Shown here: positions 23,837-32,115 of the stretch, piece by piece
How positions within the stretch are numbered: position 1 is the stretch's first letter
Layout: each line of letters begins with the position of its first letter
Source: a virus
Virus record (IMG/VR): IMGVR_UViG_3300031239_000001
Location: 1-64,000 of that record
Length of the DNA: 64,000 nt
Strand: one strand, 5' to 3'
Notes under the pieces: generated by a model
Told to the model about the DNA's origin: nothing
What the model saw: the letters and a program-made list of their open reading frames with translations, nothing else
Database searches by the model: none
Translations under genes and position numbers: made by a program

Positions 23837-25155
23837 ACCACCCAGAGCTGGTTGATTGCACTGTCGGCGGCCGTGAACCCCATAGCCGCCTTCAGTGCGT
23901 CCAGGCGCTTTACGCACGCGCGGGGGTCAATCCCGAACCTCGACAGCGACTTATACAGCGCCTCCGTATCGAGCCCCTTGACCCACGTGGACAGCTCGAC
24001 CTCAACCTGGTGGTTCACCCGGGGCATCGACTTAAGCTTCGCGTCAGGCGTGAAGTCCTTGAATTCAGCCGGGGCAAGAGCCCTGAGGTAGTACGGCGTA
24101 AACGAGCTTTTGTCGTGCGCCGGGTCGAAATTCTCGCCGGCAAAAGCCGAACCGTGGTCAATCAGCTTGACGTCGGCGCCCCGAAACATCGTGTTGCCGG
24201 CGTTGCTGTCAGCGTTCCCGAGGATGTAATCGACCGCCGCCCACTTATGAAGCGTGCCGTCATGGCGGTAAATCTGGAGGGCCTTCCTGGCAGCGTTCGG
24301 GTCCTGGGTTTTTAGCTTGTTGCCATCGACATAGTCGCCCGACAGCATTTTCTGGACCGCGTATTCGCGCCCGTCGATCATCAGCAGGTAGCACTCGGGG
24401 TAGTAGGCGCCAAGTCCCCAGGAGGCCACCACGTCGTAAAAAGCCGCTTCCCGGCGAGACTGGGTCGCCGAGGTGTCGCTCTCGCCGGCAGCCGGATTCT
24501 GGCGCCCCGACCCAGGCTTGAGCAGGTAGCGCCCGTGGTTTTCTTTGTCGTAAGCCACCAGGGTGCCCTTCGAGTGCTTCCCGCCGAGCTTGATGGGGGT
24601 TATCTCGTCCTCGGACGATGCCTGCGCTACGAGCTTGGCGAACTTGACGCCGCCCTCCGTCATTGCGGCCACGTCCTTGAATTTGACGGGCTCGGGGTCT
24701 TCCGACTTCTTCAGCCCAGAGAGCCGGAGGTAGTCTGCAAGGCCCTGGCGGGTTTCATCGCTGGGCTCCAGGCCGCAGGCCATGAGCGCAGCGTCCACCG
24801 GGTCGTCGTCGCAGTGGACCCTGGCGGCCCGGACCTCATCGGGTGAGGGGGTAACCCCCGAAAGGAACGAAGCGGCCCGCAGGCAGTCAGCCAGGTTGGT
24901 TTCCTGGCCATGTAGCGCGTCCTCTAGGTTGCGCGGTGGAGTCACCTCGATGTCGCCAGAGGGCTCGTTCTCGACCCAAGCGGAATAAGCCTGGGCCTGG
25001 TCGAGGCCAGGCACCAGGACACTCACAGGCGCGTGCTGGCCGTACTTCCTTGTCAGCCAATGGTAAGCATGCAGGAGCTGTTCACGGACCTCGTCCTCGT
25101 CACCCTCGTAAGCGTGGGTGCAGTCCTGATAGTGCTGCTGGACGATGACTCGCAT
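23833..25155 (-). CDS. PI3/4K-like kinase-domain protein
   Basis: This encodes 440 residues. Residues 1-150 form an N-terminal region beginning with a module similar to the neighbouring 66-aa protein. Residues 185-345 look like a PI3/4-kinase or HipA-type kinase: GRYLLKPG at 208-215 (ATP-binding Lys), DYILGNADSNAGNTMF at 309-324 (catalytic Asp and metal Asn), and IDHGSAF at 332-338 (metal Asp in DHG). It may phosphorylate a host protein or lipid. ATG 25155 overlaps the previous stop (TAATG). Two more such domains lie in the adjacent giant protein. Confidence 0.8.
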   Translation of the reverse strand: MRVIVQQHYQDCTHAYEGDEDEVREQLLHAYHWLTRKYGQHAPVSVLVPGLDQAQAYSAWVENEPSGDIEVTPPRNLEDALHGQETNLADCLRAASFLSGVTPSPDEVRAARVHCDDDPVDAALMACGLEPSDETRQGLADYLRLSGLKKSEDPEPVKFKDVAAMTEGGVKFAKLVAQASSEDEITPIKLGGKHSKGTLVAYDKENHGRYLLKPGSGRQNPAAGESDTSATQSRREAAFYDVVASWGLGAYYPECYLLMIDGREYAVQKMLSGDYVDGNKLKTQDPNAARKALQIYRHDGTLHKWAAVDYILGNADSNAGNTMFRGADVKLIDHGSAFAGENFDPAHDKSSFTPYYLRALAPAEFKDFTPDAKLKSMPRVNHQVEVELSTWVKGLDTEALYKSLSRFGIDPRACVKRLDALKAAMGFTAADSAINQLWVV

Positions 25156-25355
25156 TACTCGACCTCGACCGCCAGGTCCTGTGCGGTATGGATGCGTCGC
25201 AGCACGTCTTGGATGGAGGTGGGGTTGTGGCCGGCATTGCGCGGGTGTGTCATCGCCCAAGGAAACTCCAAAAGAAGCTGGGCGACGATCTGCTCGGGCT
25301 CCCCCCGGAAGGTTTCGACTTCCTGAGACCAAATATTTGTAATCTTGACCGTCAT
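25155..25355 (-). CDS. Small protein related to the kinase N-terminus (66 aa)
   Basis: This encodes 66 residues. The segment FRGEPEQIVAQLLLEFPW aligns in pattern with YEGDEDEVREQLLHAYHW at the N-terminus of the next gene, suggesting a duplicated module. It overlaps both neighbours by TAATG junctions. It may be an adaptor or inhibitor of the kinases; that is inference. Confidence 0.65.
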   Translation of the reverse strand: MTVKITNIWSQEVETFRGEPEQIVAQLLLEFPWAMTHPRNAGHNPTSIQDVLRRIHTAQDLAVEVE

Positions 25356-28300
25356 TACTCTAACGCTCCCAGACTTTCGTACTCGGGCTGCTCGCCCTGC
25401 TCGCCCAGCGGGTCATACCATTTTTTATCTTTTGGTTTTCGGTACTGGTCAATATCTTGGAATCGCTTTTCTGCGTCCGCCATGACTTGCTTTTTGTTGA
25501 ACCGATTTGTCTCAAACCCGGGGATGACCTCCTGGGCCCCCTCATTATAGTGCTCCGGAATCATATTAGCATGCTCACGGAACTTGTCAAGCATTGCTCC
25601 CTTGTTTTTATCGAACCAATCCCAGGTCCCCTTCCATGCTTCCGGATTTTCTCCAGGCAATCCGCCCATAACCAAGGCGGCATTGTGAGTCAACAACCTA
25701 GAGTGATCCATAACGGGCCTATGTCCGCCATCGAACAGTCCCCCGTGGTCAATAGCCAACGGCAGACCGTTAGGCTGGATCATCAGATTGTTGCTGTGGC
25801 GATCTGAGTTGCCCGTTAGATAGTCCATAATGGCAATCCGGCGCATGGCTTCACGTGCCTCCGGCCGATCGGCTACCCGGCCGGGCTCATAACCCGACCC
25901 CACATCACTGAAAGCTTGATGTAGCGACTTTACCCCAGGCTCCATATGTACGACCAAAGCGGGATTATGGAGCCTCTCTTGAATATTGCCCTTCCCTCCC
26001 GGAATATTGAGCTGGGTGGCATGAACCTTTTGGTGAAGGTGCCCGATCCCGCCGGCATGGTACATGGCCTGATTGGTTAGCTCATTCCAGGCGGACAGGG
26101 GGGTTTGCTGGTTGCTGGCCGGCTTGACCATGTAGCGCTTGCCTCCGTGTTGATAAACGGCCTTGGGTTCGATATCGCCCTTACCGTCAGGCCCTCTCCC
26201 TTCCCACACCATGGTGGGCTCGTGCGTGTTGTTACTGTCGTTCAGGTTCTTCTCAAACGTGTTGACGTCATTCTGGTGGGCAGCCGGATGGGCCTTCATC
26301 AGGCTGTTGTGAATCATCTTGGCTCCCAAGGTGGCATCGAAGCCCTGATGACCAAACACGCCCATCAGCTGGTCCTTCCCGCCCGCAAGGGCTTTGGACA
26401 TCATTCCGTCGTCCCCAAGCAAAGGCTCCAGAGCGGCCTTCCATTTGGGGTCCCGTCCACGCCGATGCTCTTCCACTCGCTTGTTGAGCCAGTTGATCCG
26501 TTTTTGGAAGCCAGCACGAAGGTTGTACTTCGCGCGCGGGTCGGTCACGTTCTCCAGGCGCTTCTCGAACGCTTCTTGGATAGGCAGCTTGTTTTCGTCG
26601 TACCAGGGCAGTACGTGGCGCGCGTCCCAAGAGTTCAAGCCCGGAATCTGATAGTCCCTGTCTTGGGGGAACGAACCTGGCCTGTTGTGGCCTGCGGCAT
26701 AAGAAAATGCGCTGCCGTGATCAATCGCCAAAAGGGTCTTATCGGGCCTTACAAGGAGGTTTTCACTGTGTCTGTCTTGATTGTCGATCAGGAAATCCAT
26801 CAGCTGAATTTTGCGGATGTCCGCCTGGTTCGTAGGCAGGTGGTCCCTTTTGAATGAGGTGTTCCCAATATCCTTAGCCGGCTCCGCTCGGATTACCTGC
26901 GCTGGTACCATCCAATCGCCATACCCATGAGGGGCCGTGAAGGTTTCCTGGTGAAGCCTGCCGATACCCGCAGCGTGGTACATAGCCTGGTTGGTGTTTT
27001 CCGCCCAGCCCGGCATGAACCCGTGTTTGCTGTAGGGCTTGACAATGAACTTCTGAGCCTTTGCGTAGCCCTTGACCGGCAGCTTATAGATCATCTTGGG
27101 ATCGCCGCCCCTTGAAAGCTTATCTATTGTCTTGTCGGCATGGTCATAGATGCCCGAAGACCTCTCCGGCTTGACATGCGCAGCCATCCCTTGCCGATAC
27201 GCCTCGACCGAATAATGGTGATGGGGCATAGGTTCTTCTGCTGCTGGATTGGAGAGATGGGGAGCCTTGACCTCTTCTGCGAAGTCGTTGGCGTTATCAA
27301 TCACGGCCTTCGCCATACGCAGTTTAGGATACTTCGAATGCCCCCTGACTTTCTCGATGTGAGCCGCTGCCACCTGAATCGGAAGCGAAGGATCGTCCTG
27401 GGTGGCCTCTATCATGTGGTGGAGGTGCTCATCTGTCAGGCGAGGGTCCGCCATCAAGTCTTCATGACGGTGAAACACAGGGTTTCCCTCGTGGTCGCGA
27501 GTGGAGTGTGCCAACACCCTCAATGCCAGGTTAGAAAGCGGGTGATAGAACGCGGTTTTGTAAACGTTGTGGTCGGGGTCGAGGATCGCGTTGGCTACGT
27601 CAGTTGGATCGGTCGAGTCCATCTTGAGAGCCAGCGAGCGTTCAATGGGGTCCGGGTGCTCAAGCAGGTGTGCAGCTTCAGAGGGCTCGTGTTTCTTGAC
27701 ATAGTCCTTGAGGTCTTTCTTCCCCTTCCAGCTGAACGCGGGTGTCTTGACCCGGTCGTTGATTCTTCCGTCTAGGGTGGCTTCGTCTTCTGCAAAAGCT
27801 TTTTCGTGTTCTTCGGGCGTAGCTAGTTGAGACTTATGCGGTCCCACAATAGTCTCCCAATGTGGGCTCTGATAGCCAGGCCCAGCAGGTTTGGTGGAAT
27901 GTGAAAAATCGTTCTCTTTGGCCCATTGTGCGTTGTCTTCGGCGCGTGGGTGGACGGCGCCCCACATCGGCAACATTGCGTGGATATCATTCTGGTGAAT
28001 CCAGGCTGAAGTGATAGGCCCCTTGTACTCTCGCTTGAAATTATGGAGGATGCTGTACAGCTCTCCCGGAGGGGCGCCCACAATAGGCGTCCAGGAGGTT
28101 TTTCTGTCATGCGACACGTGCGCAGGGCCGACGGCGGATTGAGCTTCGGCAGGAGACATCGCCCGGTGCATAAGGAATGACCTGGTGCCGTCCGGGTGAA
28201 CCTTGACTTGGGTTTTCCCAGAAAGCTTGTGGAGGCCCCTGACGCGCGCGGGGCCCTCCATTCTGGGGATATTCTCCCTGGTTGGGTCTTCCCTGAAACG

Positions 28301-29389
28301 CCTTTGATAATCCGGGTCAGAAGCGACTTGCCACCTTGCTACGGCCTGCTCGCCTTGGGGAGAAAGGTCTTGAAAGGGATCGTAGCTGGGGAGGGCTTTG
28401 TTTAGGCCAGCGCCGCTATGGGCGATCGCGTAGGGGCTGTCTCTCGGCAACCTCTCCAAATGGGCTCCCCCATTAGGGACCACGGCCGACACGGACCCTT
28501 CGTCTTCCGCTACATTCCGATAATAATAACCGCGCTTGGCGGCCCCTCTTTTTATGGCGCCCGCCATATAACCGTTGGCCCTAAAGTCATCGTGGGCCGA
28601 CATGGGAGTGTTCGACATAGGGCCCACGATCCTGACAGGGAAGATATCTGGCTTGTGGTTTGGCGATATAGATGTCCCGTCTCCAAAGGTGGGCATCGCG
28701 GTAGCGTAATGATCTTCTGCCATAGGCCCGCTATTGTATCCGGTCCTCTGGACGCCCCTAGCTTGCAAGGTCTTGTGGCCGGCGAGCAAGGTCTTCCCAT
28801 ATTCTCTTGTGCCGTCCCAGCTGCCCTCTGCCGGAACACCGATTCTTGCATGCAAAGCCTGCTCTGCAGCCTTCCGGGTCCCGATATGCAGCCCCACTTT
28901 GCCGCCAACTAGCTCACCGCTCGGACTCCCATGCCACCACACCTTTTCCCTGTGGCCGTCGTTAGTGGCTTTGGCCAGGCCTTCGCCCTCTTCAACGCTG
29001 AACAACTGGCGCAGGAGGTTAGCCTCACCAGGAGGCCCTTCGAGGTTTTCCCACACGTCCCTGGGAATGCCTTTGAGCACCGGAATCCACTTCCAGGCGC
29101 CATCCTTGACTTCCTCGTCAGGGTCATGGGTCGAATGGGCGTCACCTGAGCAGAGAGCCGAGAACAGGTGGATCATTGCGCCGGACGGATTAACTTCAGA
29201 TTTGATATGCGTCAGTGACTTAGGGCGCAGGCCGGTCTCCTCGTACAGCTCCCTGGCGGCAGCTACCGTTTTGTCTTCGCCCTCGTTGAGACCCCCACCT
29301 GGCATCGTCCAGGTGCCACGGTCGGAGCGCTTCCCGAGCAAAATCTCGCCTTTCCCGTTGGTGACGAGTATGAGAGAAACTTGCTTCAT
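25355..29389 (-). CDS. Giant polyvalent-type protein: Nudix, ART-like regions, two PI3/4K-like kinase domains
   Basis: This encodes 1344 residues. Residues 1-130 are a Nudix hydrolase with an intact Nudix box (GGGLNEGEDK at 31-40, then RELYEETGL at 46-54). Residues 150-312 (WWHGSPSGEL, VGLHIGT) and 385-480 (LMHRAM, TSWTP, AWIHQNDI) resemble ADP-ribosyltransferase folds. Residues 555-710 are helical and repeat-like. Kinase domain 1 (about 755-930) has DFLIDNQDRHSENLLV and AIDHGSAF. Kinase domain 2 (about 1055-1270) has DYLTGNSDRHSNNLMI and AIDHGGLF. All visible catalytic residues of the Nudix and kinase parts are intact. The ART calls are weaker. It sits between virion genes and may be injected. 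Confidence 0.82.
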   Translation of the reverse strand: MKQVSLILVTNGKGEILLGKRSDRGTWTMPGGGLNEGEDKTVAAARELYEETGLRPKSLTHIKSEVNPSGAMIHLFSALCSGDAHSTHDPDEEVKDGAWKWIPVLKGIPRDVWENLEGPPGEANLLRQLFSVEEGEGLAKATNDGHREKVWWHGSPSGELVGGKVGLHIGTRKAAEQALHARIGVPAEGSWDGTREYGKTLLAGHKTLQARGVQRTGYNSGPMAEDHYATAMPTFGDGTSISPNHKPDIFPVRIVGPMSNTPMSAHDDFRANGYMAGAIKRGAAKRGYYYRNVAEDEGSVSAVVPNGGAHLERLPRDSPYAIAHSGAGLNKALPSYDPFQDLSPQGEQAVARWQVASDPDYQRRFREDPTRENIPRMEGPARVRGLHKLSGKTQVKVHPDGTRSFLMHRAMSPAEAQSAVGPAHVSHDRKTSWTPIVGAPPGELYSILHNFKREYKGPITSAWIHQNDIHAMLPMWGAVHPRAEDNAQWAKENDFSHSTKPAGPGYQSPHWETIVGPHKSQLATPEEHEKAFAEDEATLDGRINDRVKTPAFSWKGKKDLKDYVKKHEPSEAAHLLEHPDPIERSLALKMDSTDPTDVANAILDPDHNVYKTAFYHPLSNLALRVLAHSTRDHEGNPVFHRHEDLMADPRLTDEHLHHMIEATQDDPSLPIQVAAAHIEKVRGHSKYPKLRMAKAVIDNANDFAEEVKAPHLSNPAAEEPMPHHHYSVEAYRQGMAAHVKPERSSGIYDHADKTIDKLSRGGDPKMIYKLPVKGYAKAQKFIVKPYSKHGFMPGWAENTNQAMYHAAGIGRLHQETFTAPHGYGDWMVPAQVIRAEPAKDIGNTSFKRDHLPTNQADIRKIQLMDFLIDNQDRHSENLLVRPDKTLLAIDHGSAFSYAAGHNRPGSFPQDRDYQIPGLNSWDARHVLPWYDENKLPIQEAFEKRLENVTDPRAKYNLRAGFQKRINWLNKRVEEHRRGRDPKWKAALEPLLGDDGMMSKALAGGKDQLMGVFGHQGFDATLGAKMIHNSLMKAHPAAHQNDVNTFEKNLNDSNNTHEPTMVWEGRGPDGKGDIEPKAVYQHGGKRYMVKPASNQQTPLSAWNELTNQAMYHAGGIGHLHQKVHATQLNIPGGKGNIQERLHNPALVVHMEPGVKSLHQAFSDVGSGYEPGRVADRPEAREAMRRIAIMDYLTGNSDRHSNNLMIQPNGLPLAIDHGGLFDGGHRPVMDHSRLLTHNAALVMGGLPGENPEAWKGTWDWFDKNKGAMLDKFREHANMIPEHYNEGAQEVIPGFETNRFNKKQVMADAEKRFQDIDQYRKPKDKKWYDPLGEQGEQPEYESLGALE

Positions 29390-30234
29390 TACAAACTTCC
29401 GGTGAACATCCCCAAGCCCATCTGGCGCTGGAGTTTCTTGACCAAGAACTTCCGCTTATCCTGAAGGATCTTCAACCGATCGTTGAACAAATCAGGACCG
29501 GGAGTAGACTGACTCTGGGAAAGCCCATCGATGCTCAAGCTCGCCGAGGTGGACCTCGAATACGTGGTCGCGAGCATGGCTAGGACTTCCATAGCAGTGA
29601 TGACGCCGATGAGCTGGTTCACCACGCGAGGAACCATCCCGTCCTTGAAGCCGGTCGTATAGATAACCTCGAAGAACGAAGCAATCCAGGGGCGATGTCC
29701 GAAGATGGCCATAAACTGCGCTCCGTAGGGCCCTGTTCCAATCTGAGCATAGTTGTTCGTCTGCAGAGCGATCGTCAAAGGGATGAGATTGAGCTGTCCC
29801 TGGTGGAGGTAGCCCACGTCGATCCAGTCCAAGGGAATTGAGTAGATCGTCTGCTCGTTCGATGCAGTGATGGTGACGGCCTGCAGAGACTGAATAGGCC
29901 GATGTCTCAATTGCATGAACCCGAGAGACTCATACTCGGGCTTGTCGAAAGCGAGCTTCTCTTTGAACTGCTTAGGGAAGATATCGAACCCGCCGTCGAT
30001 CTCGGCCAGAGCTACAGCCTCAATGATATACTCCTTGAGTTCTTCCGGGCCTATGTACATGGGCTTACCAGTACGCGGATCTTTGACTGCTGAGATAAGG
30101 GGAATGCCCCACAGGTGAAGGCGGATAACCTTCTCAGGGGTGATCAGCGGCTCGTGCTGGAGCCATACGCCCTCAATTTTGTTGATGTCGAAAATTTCAC
30201 CGACACCGTCTTTGCTAGTCGTGTAATCGGCCAT
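29389..30234 (-). CDS. Virion-type protein, possible connector
   Basis: This encodes 281 residues without enzyme motifs, predicted mixed alpha/beta with a basic helical C-terminus. It shares the heptapeptide PEYESLG with the C-terminus of the adjacent giant protein. TAATG junctions on both sides show tight coupling. Position among head genes suggests a head-tail connector or neck protein; this is inference. Confidence 0.65.
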   Translation of the reverse strand: MADYTTSKDGVGEIFDINKIEGVWLQHEPLITPEKVIRLHLWGIPLISAVKDPRTGKPMYIGPEELKEYIIEAVALAEIDGGFDIFPKQFKEKLAFDKPEYESLGFMQLRHRPIQSLQAVTITASNEQTIYSIPLDWIDVGYLHQGQLNLIPLTIALQTNNYAQIGTGPYGAQFMAIFGHRPWIASFFEVIYTTGFKDGMVPRVVNQLIGVITAMEVLAMLATTYSRSTSASLSIDGLSQSQSTPGPDLFNDRLKILQDKRKFLVKKLQRQMGLGMFTGSL

Positions 30235-30308
30235 TAAAGTCGCGCTCTTTTCTTGAGATTATCGGCAGCCCACAAGGGCTGCATGTTGGTGTAGTGGGAG
30301 GCCTTCAT
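30234..30308 (-). pseudogene. Remnant of an HNH endonuclease C-terminus (24 codons)
   Basis: A 24-codon frame, ATG to TAA, fits exactly between two virion genes with TAATG junctions at both ends. It encodes SHYTNMQPLWAADNLKKRA, closely matching the last part of the HNH enzyme at 59414 (WHYTNLQPLWAIDNFKKG) and less closely the one at 11137. The catalytic part is absent. It is best read as the scar of a deleted homing endonuclease that kept the reading register of the operon. Confidence 0.7.
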
Positions 30309-30718
30309 TAGCAGTCGCTCCCGTCAGTAGCAGCCAAGATAGCAGCCTGAAGCACCGCGATTTTCTGATTGGCAGACTCGGTAAGAGTAATCCTGATCGA
30401 CACCGTCCCTCGGATGGGGTCAGTGGCCAAGAGAGAAACCTTCCAAATCGAGGGGTCTTGAGCAAACGGCTGAACGGCTGCTCGGTTGAACTTTTTATTG
30501 CTATCAATGTTCTGAAACTGGATCAGCATAGTCGCCCCTACGACCGGCATGTACCGGAGACCGGCAGGCTCCCAGCCCTTCGTCAAAGGGAGCTGATCCT
30601 TGTCAATCAGCTGGATGTAAACGTCAAAGGGGGTGCCCTCGAATACCTCCACCTGGGTGATGAATTCGAAGTGATTGATATCAGAAACGTTGCCCAGAAG
30701 GCGCGCGCCAAAGTTCAT
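30308..30718 (-). CDS. Virion-type protein, possible head-completion protein
   Basis: This 136-residue, predicted beta-rich protein has no catalytic motif. It lies between the lipoprotein gene and the connector-type gene. Size and context fit a stopper or tail-terminator protein, but no family is recognised. ATG 30718 is preceded 5 nt upstream by AATCTA and by no Shine-Dalgarno sequence. Confidence 0.65.
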   Translation of the reverse strand: MNFGARLLGNVSDINHFEFITQVEVFEGTPFDVYIQLIDKDQLPLTKGWEPAGLRYMPVVGATMLIQFQNIDSNKKFNRAAVQPFAQDPSIWKVSLLATDPIRGTVSIRITLTESANQKIAVLQAAILAATDGSDC

Positions 30719-30722
30719 GACC

Positions 30723-30730
30723 TTAGATTA
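30723..30730 (-). promoter_or_regulatory. Late-type promoter motif
   Basis: The minus strand reads CCTAATCTAAGGTC then ATG 30718. AATCTA lies 5 nt before the start. It sits in a 28-bp divergent gap. Confidence 0.5.
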
Positions 30731-30746
30731 GGCCGAATCTTGATTG

Positions 30747-31166
30747 ATGCGTTATGTCTTACCTTTGCTGGCGATCCTGCTGACGGCCTGCCCTCCCAAG
30801 GCACTTCCACAAGACCCCCAAATGGTCCAGGCGGTCCAGATTGCGTGGAGCTATTACAAGCTCCCAGGGAAGCCCCCTACGTACGTCCTGATGCAGGGCG
30901 CGGCCCTTACGTGCAGGAATAGCCCGGGCACAGAAATGGTTGGCTGGGGATGTAAGGGCGTGGTTCACCCAGGCTGCACTTGCGTCGCCGGCACGGAAGA
31001 CGGGGCGAGCTTTGCTATTGCTCGGGTGGATAATCAGCCGTGGCACACGACTGCAATTTGTCACGAAGCCCAGCACGCTGCTGTGGGCAACTACAACCAT
31101 ACGCAACCAGCCTGGGACAACCTGTTGCTCCCCTGCCAGGCCGCTCAGACTGCCGCCGGGCTCTAG
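30747..31166 (+). CDS. Lipoprotein with HExxH motif
   Basis: This 139-residue protein has a signal peptide (MRYVLPLLAILL) ending in a lipobox LLTAC, so it is probably a lipid-anchored envelope protein. Near the C-terminus HEAQH resembles a zinc-metallopeptidase motif, and several further cysteines could form disulphides in the periplasm. ATG 30747 follows a TTG that could also be read as start. It is an isolated plus-strand gene in the virion region, so it may be a moron acting on the host envelope, for example in superinfection exclusion or lysis. Confidence 0.7.
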   Translation: MRYVLPLLAILLTACPPKALPQDPQMVQAVQIAWSYYKLPGKPPTYVLMQGAALTCRNSPGTEMVGWGCKGVVHPGCTCVAGTEDGASFAIARVDNQPWHTTAICHEAQHAAVGNYNHTQPAWDNLLLPCQAAQTAAGL

Positions 31167-31708
31167 TCCTCTTCAGAACTCTTTCGGCTCTCCCAGAATT
31201 CTTCGAGTTCTCTGTCCCTTTCGGCCAACGTAGTTCCCAGTAGGTCATCGAGGGCGCCGTCATCATAGGTGCCCGTTGCAAGTGCCTTCCCGAAGAATCC
31301 ACTAACCTCATTTACGAACGCTGTTGGAGACAGCAGCTCCCTTGGGGTGGGCATGGTCCCGGGGCTGACGTGGTGGAGGCGTTCAAACTTCTCTCCTAGA
31401 TCAAACCACCACTCAATCTCCTTGCCTAGGTCGATAGCAAGGATGATTTCGAGTTCCATCCCCTCACTTATGGCCCCTCCGACGATATAAACAGCAACAC
31501 GGTCAGAGGTTGCCAAATACGCCTGGGCGGCGATGATTCCTAGCTGTCTGTCCACTTCTTTGGTGTCGTCTAGAAATTGCGTGTAATACCCGTGTGGAGC
31601 AAAGGGCGCTCTCCCCATGCTCAGCTGGTGAGTTGCATACCGATGGCTCTTAAGGATGTTCCCCGAAACTTCGCCCCGCAGCCTGCTGCAAACGAATACC
31701 GTTTCCAT
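31163..31708 (-). CDS. Nucleoside deoxyribosyltransferase-like protein
   Basis: This 181-residue protein has the order VFVCSRLRG, APHGYYTQFLDD, then an ISEGMELEI loop, matching the nucleoside 2-deoxyribosyltransferase-like families common in phages (DUF4406/DUF7768 type). The SEGM glutamate is the expected nucleophile. Such proteins may exchange or hydrolyse bases on deoxynucleosides. The Asp/Glu-rich C-terminus is extra. It overlaps the end of the lipoprotein gene. Specific substrate unknown. Confidence 0.7.
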   Translation of the reverse strand: METVFVCSRLRGEVSGNILKSHRYATHQLSMGRAPFAPHGYYTQFLDDTKEVDRQLGIIAAQAYLATSDRVAVYIVGGAISEGMELEIILAIDLGKEIEWWFDLGEKFERLHHVSPGTMPTPRELLSPTAFVNEVSGFFGKALATGTYDDGALDDLLGTTLAERDRELEEFWESRKSSEED

Positions 31709-32007
31709 CAGTTGAGGTTTGGGTTTGGAGGGATTTTGATCCCCTCTTTTTCGAGGGTCTTGATTGCAAGGTCGTTGGCGCGGCCGTACTGAACTCGGAA
31801 GGTGTCAACCAACACTTCACAAGGTAGACCAGAAAATCCAGCTGCGCGGGCGGCCGCAAGGACCAGAGAAAACAGCGCCAGGAGCGGGTTAGGAGAAATG
31901 TCGCCGGCCTTTTCAATCAACACGGAGGAGTTCACGCCGGCTGTCTTTTCCCAGCCTTCCGGTAGCAGATCCTCCAACGAGTGTTTCTCAGAATCGTCTT
32001 TAGGCAT
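31708..32007 (-). CDS. Small protein of unknown function (99 aa)
   Basis: This encodes 99 residues with an acidic N-terminus and two predicted helices, the first Ala/Leu-rich (LLALFSLVLAAARAAG) but probably not membrane-spanning. It is the first gene of its group and lacks a Shine-Dalgarno sequence. An AATCTT motif lies 5 nt before ATG. Its stop overlaps the ATG of the next gene. Confidence 0.6.
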   Translation of the reverse strand: MPKDDSEKHSLEDLLPEGWEKTAGVNSSVLIEKAGDISPNPLLALFSLVLAAARAAGFSGLPCEVLVDTFRVQYGRANDLAIKTLEKEGIKIPPNPNLN

Positions 32008-32011
32008 CTTC

Positions 32012-32019
32012 TAAGATTA
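32012..32019 (-). promoter_or_regulatory. Late-type promoter motif
   Basis: The minus strand reads GCTAATCTTAGAAG then ATG 32007. AATCTT lies 5 nt before the start. A weak TTGTAA lies 17 bp upstream. Confidence 0.5.
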
Positions 32020-32050
32020 GCATACAAATCAATGAATTACAAACGCAAAA

Positions 32051-32080
32051 GGCCCCTGCAGTTTCCAGCCTGCAGGGGCC
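32051..32080 (-). terminator. Intrinsic terminator after the lipoprotein gene
   Basis: An 11-bp GC-rich perfect stem (GGCCCCTGCAG paired with CTGCAGGGGCC) around an 8-nt loop is followed on the minus strand by TTTTGCGTTT. It ends transcription of the gene at 32111-32758. Confidence 0.8.
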
Positions 32081-32115
32081 ACTAAAACCTACATGTATGA
32101 CCTATAGGTTTTAGT
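32081..32115. other. Second hairpin at the lipoprotein stop
   Basis: ACTAAAACCTA (32081-32091) pairs with TAGGTTTTAGT (32105-32115), which includes the stop codon. It lies directly before the terminator and may stabilise the mRNA 3' end. Confidence 0.5.

Noticed and set aside
26105-26857. 250-codon plus-strand open frame
   Set aside because: It is antisense to the kinase domains of the 1344-aa protein and shows no motif or ribosome site.
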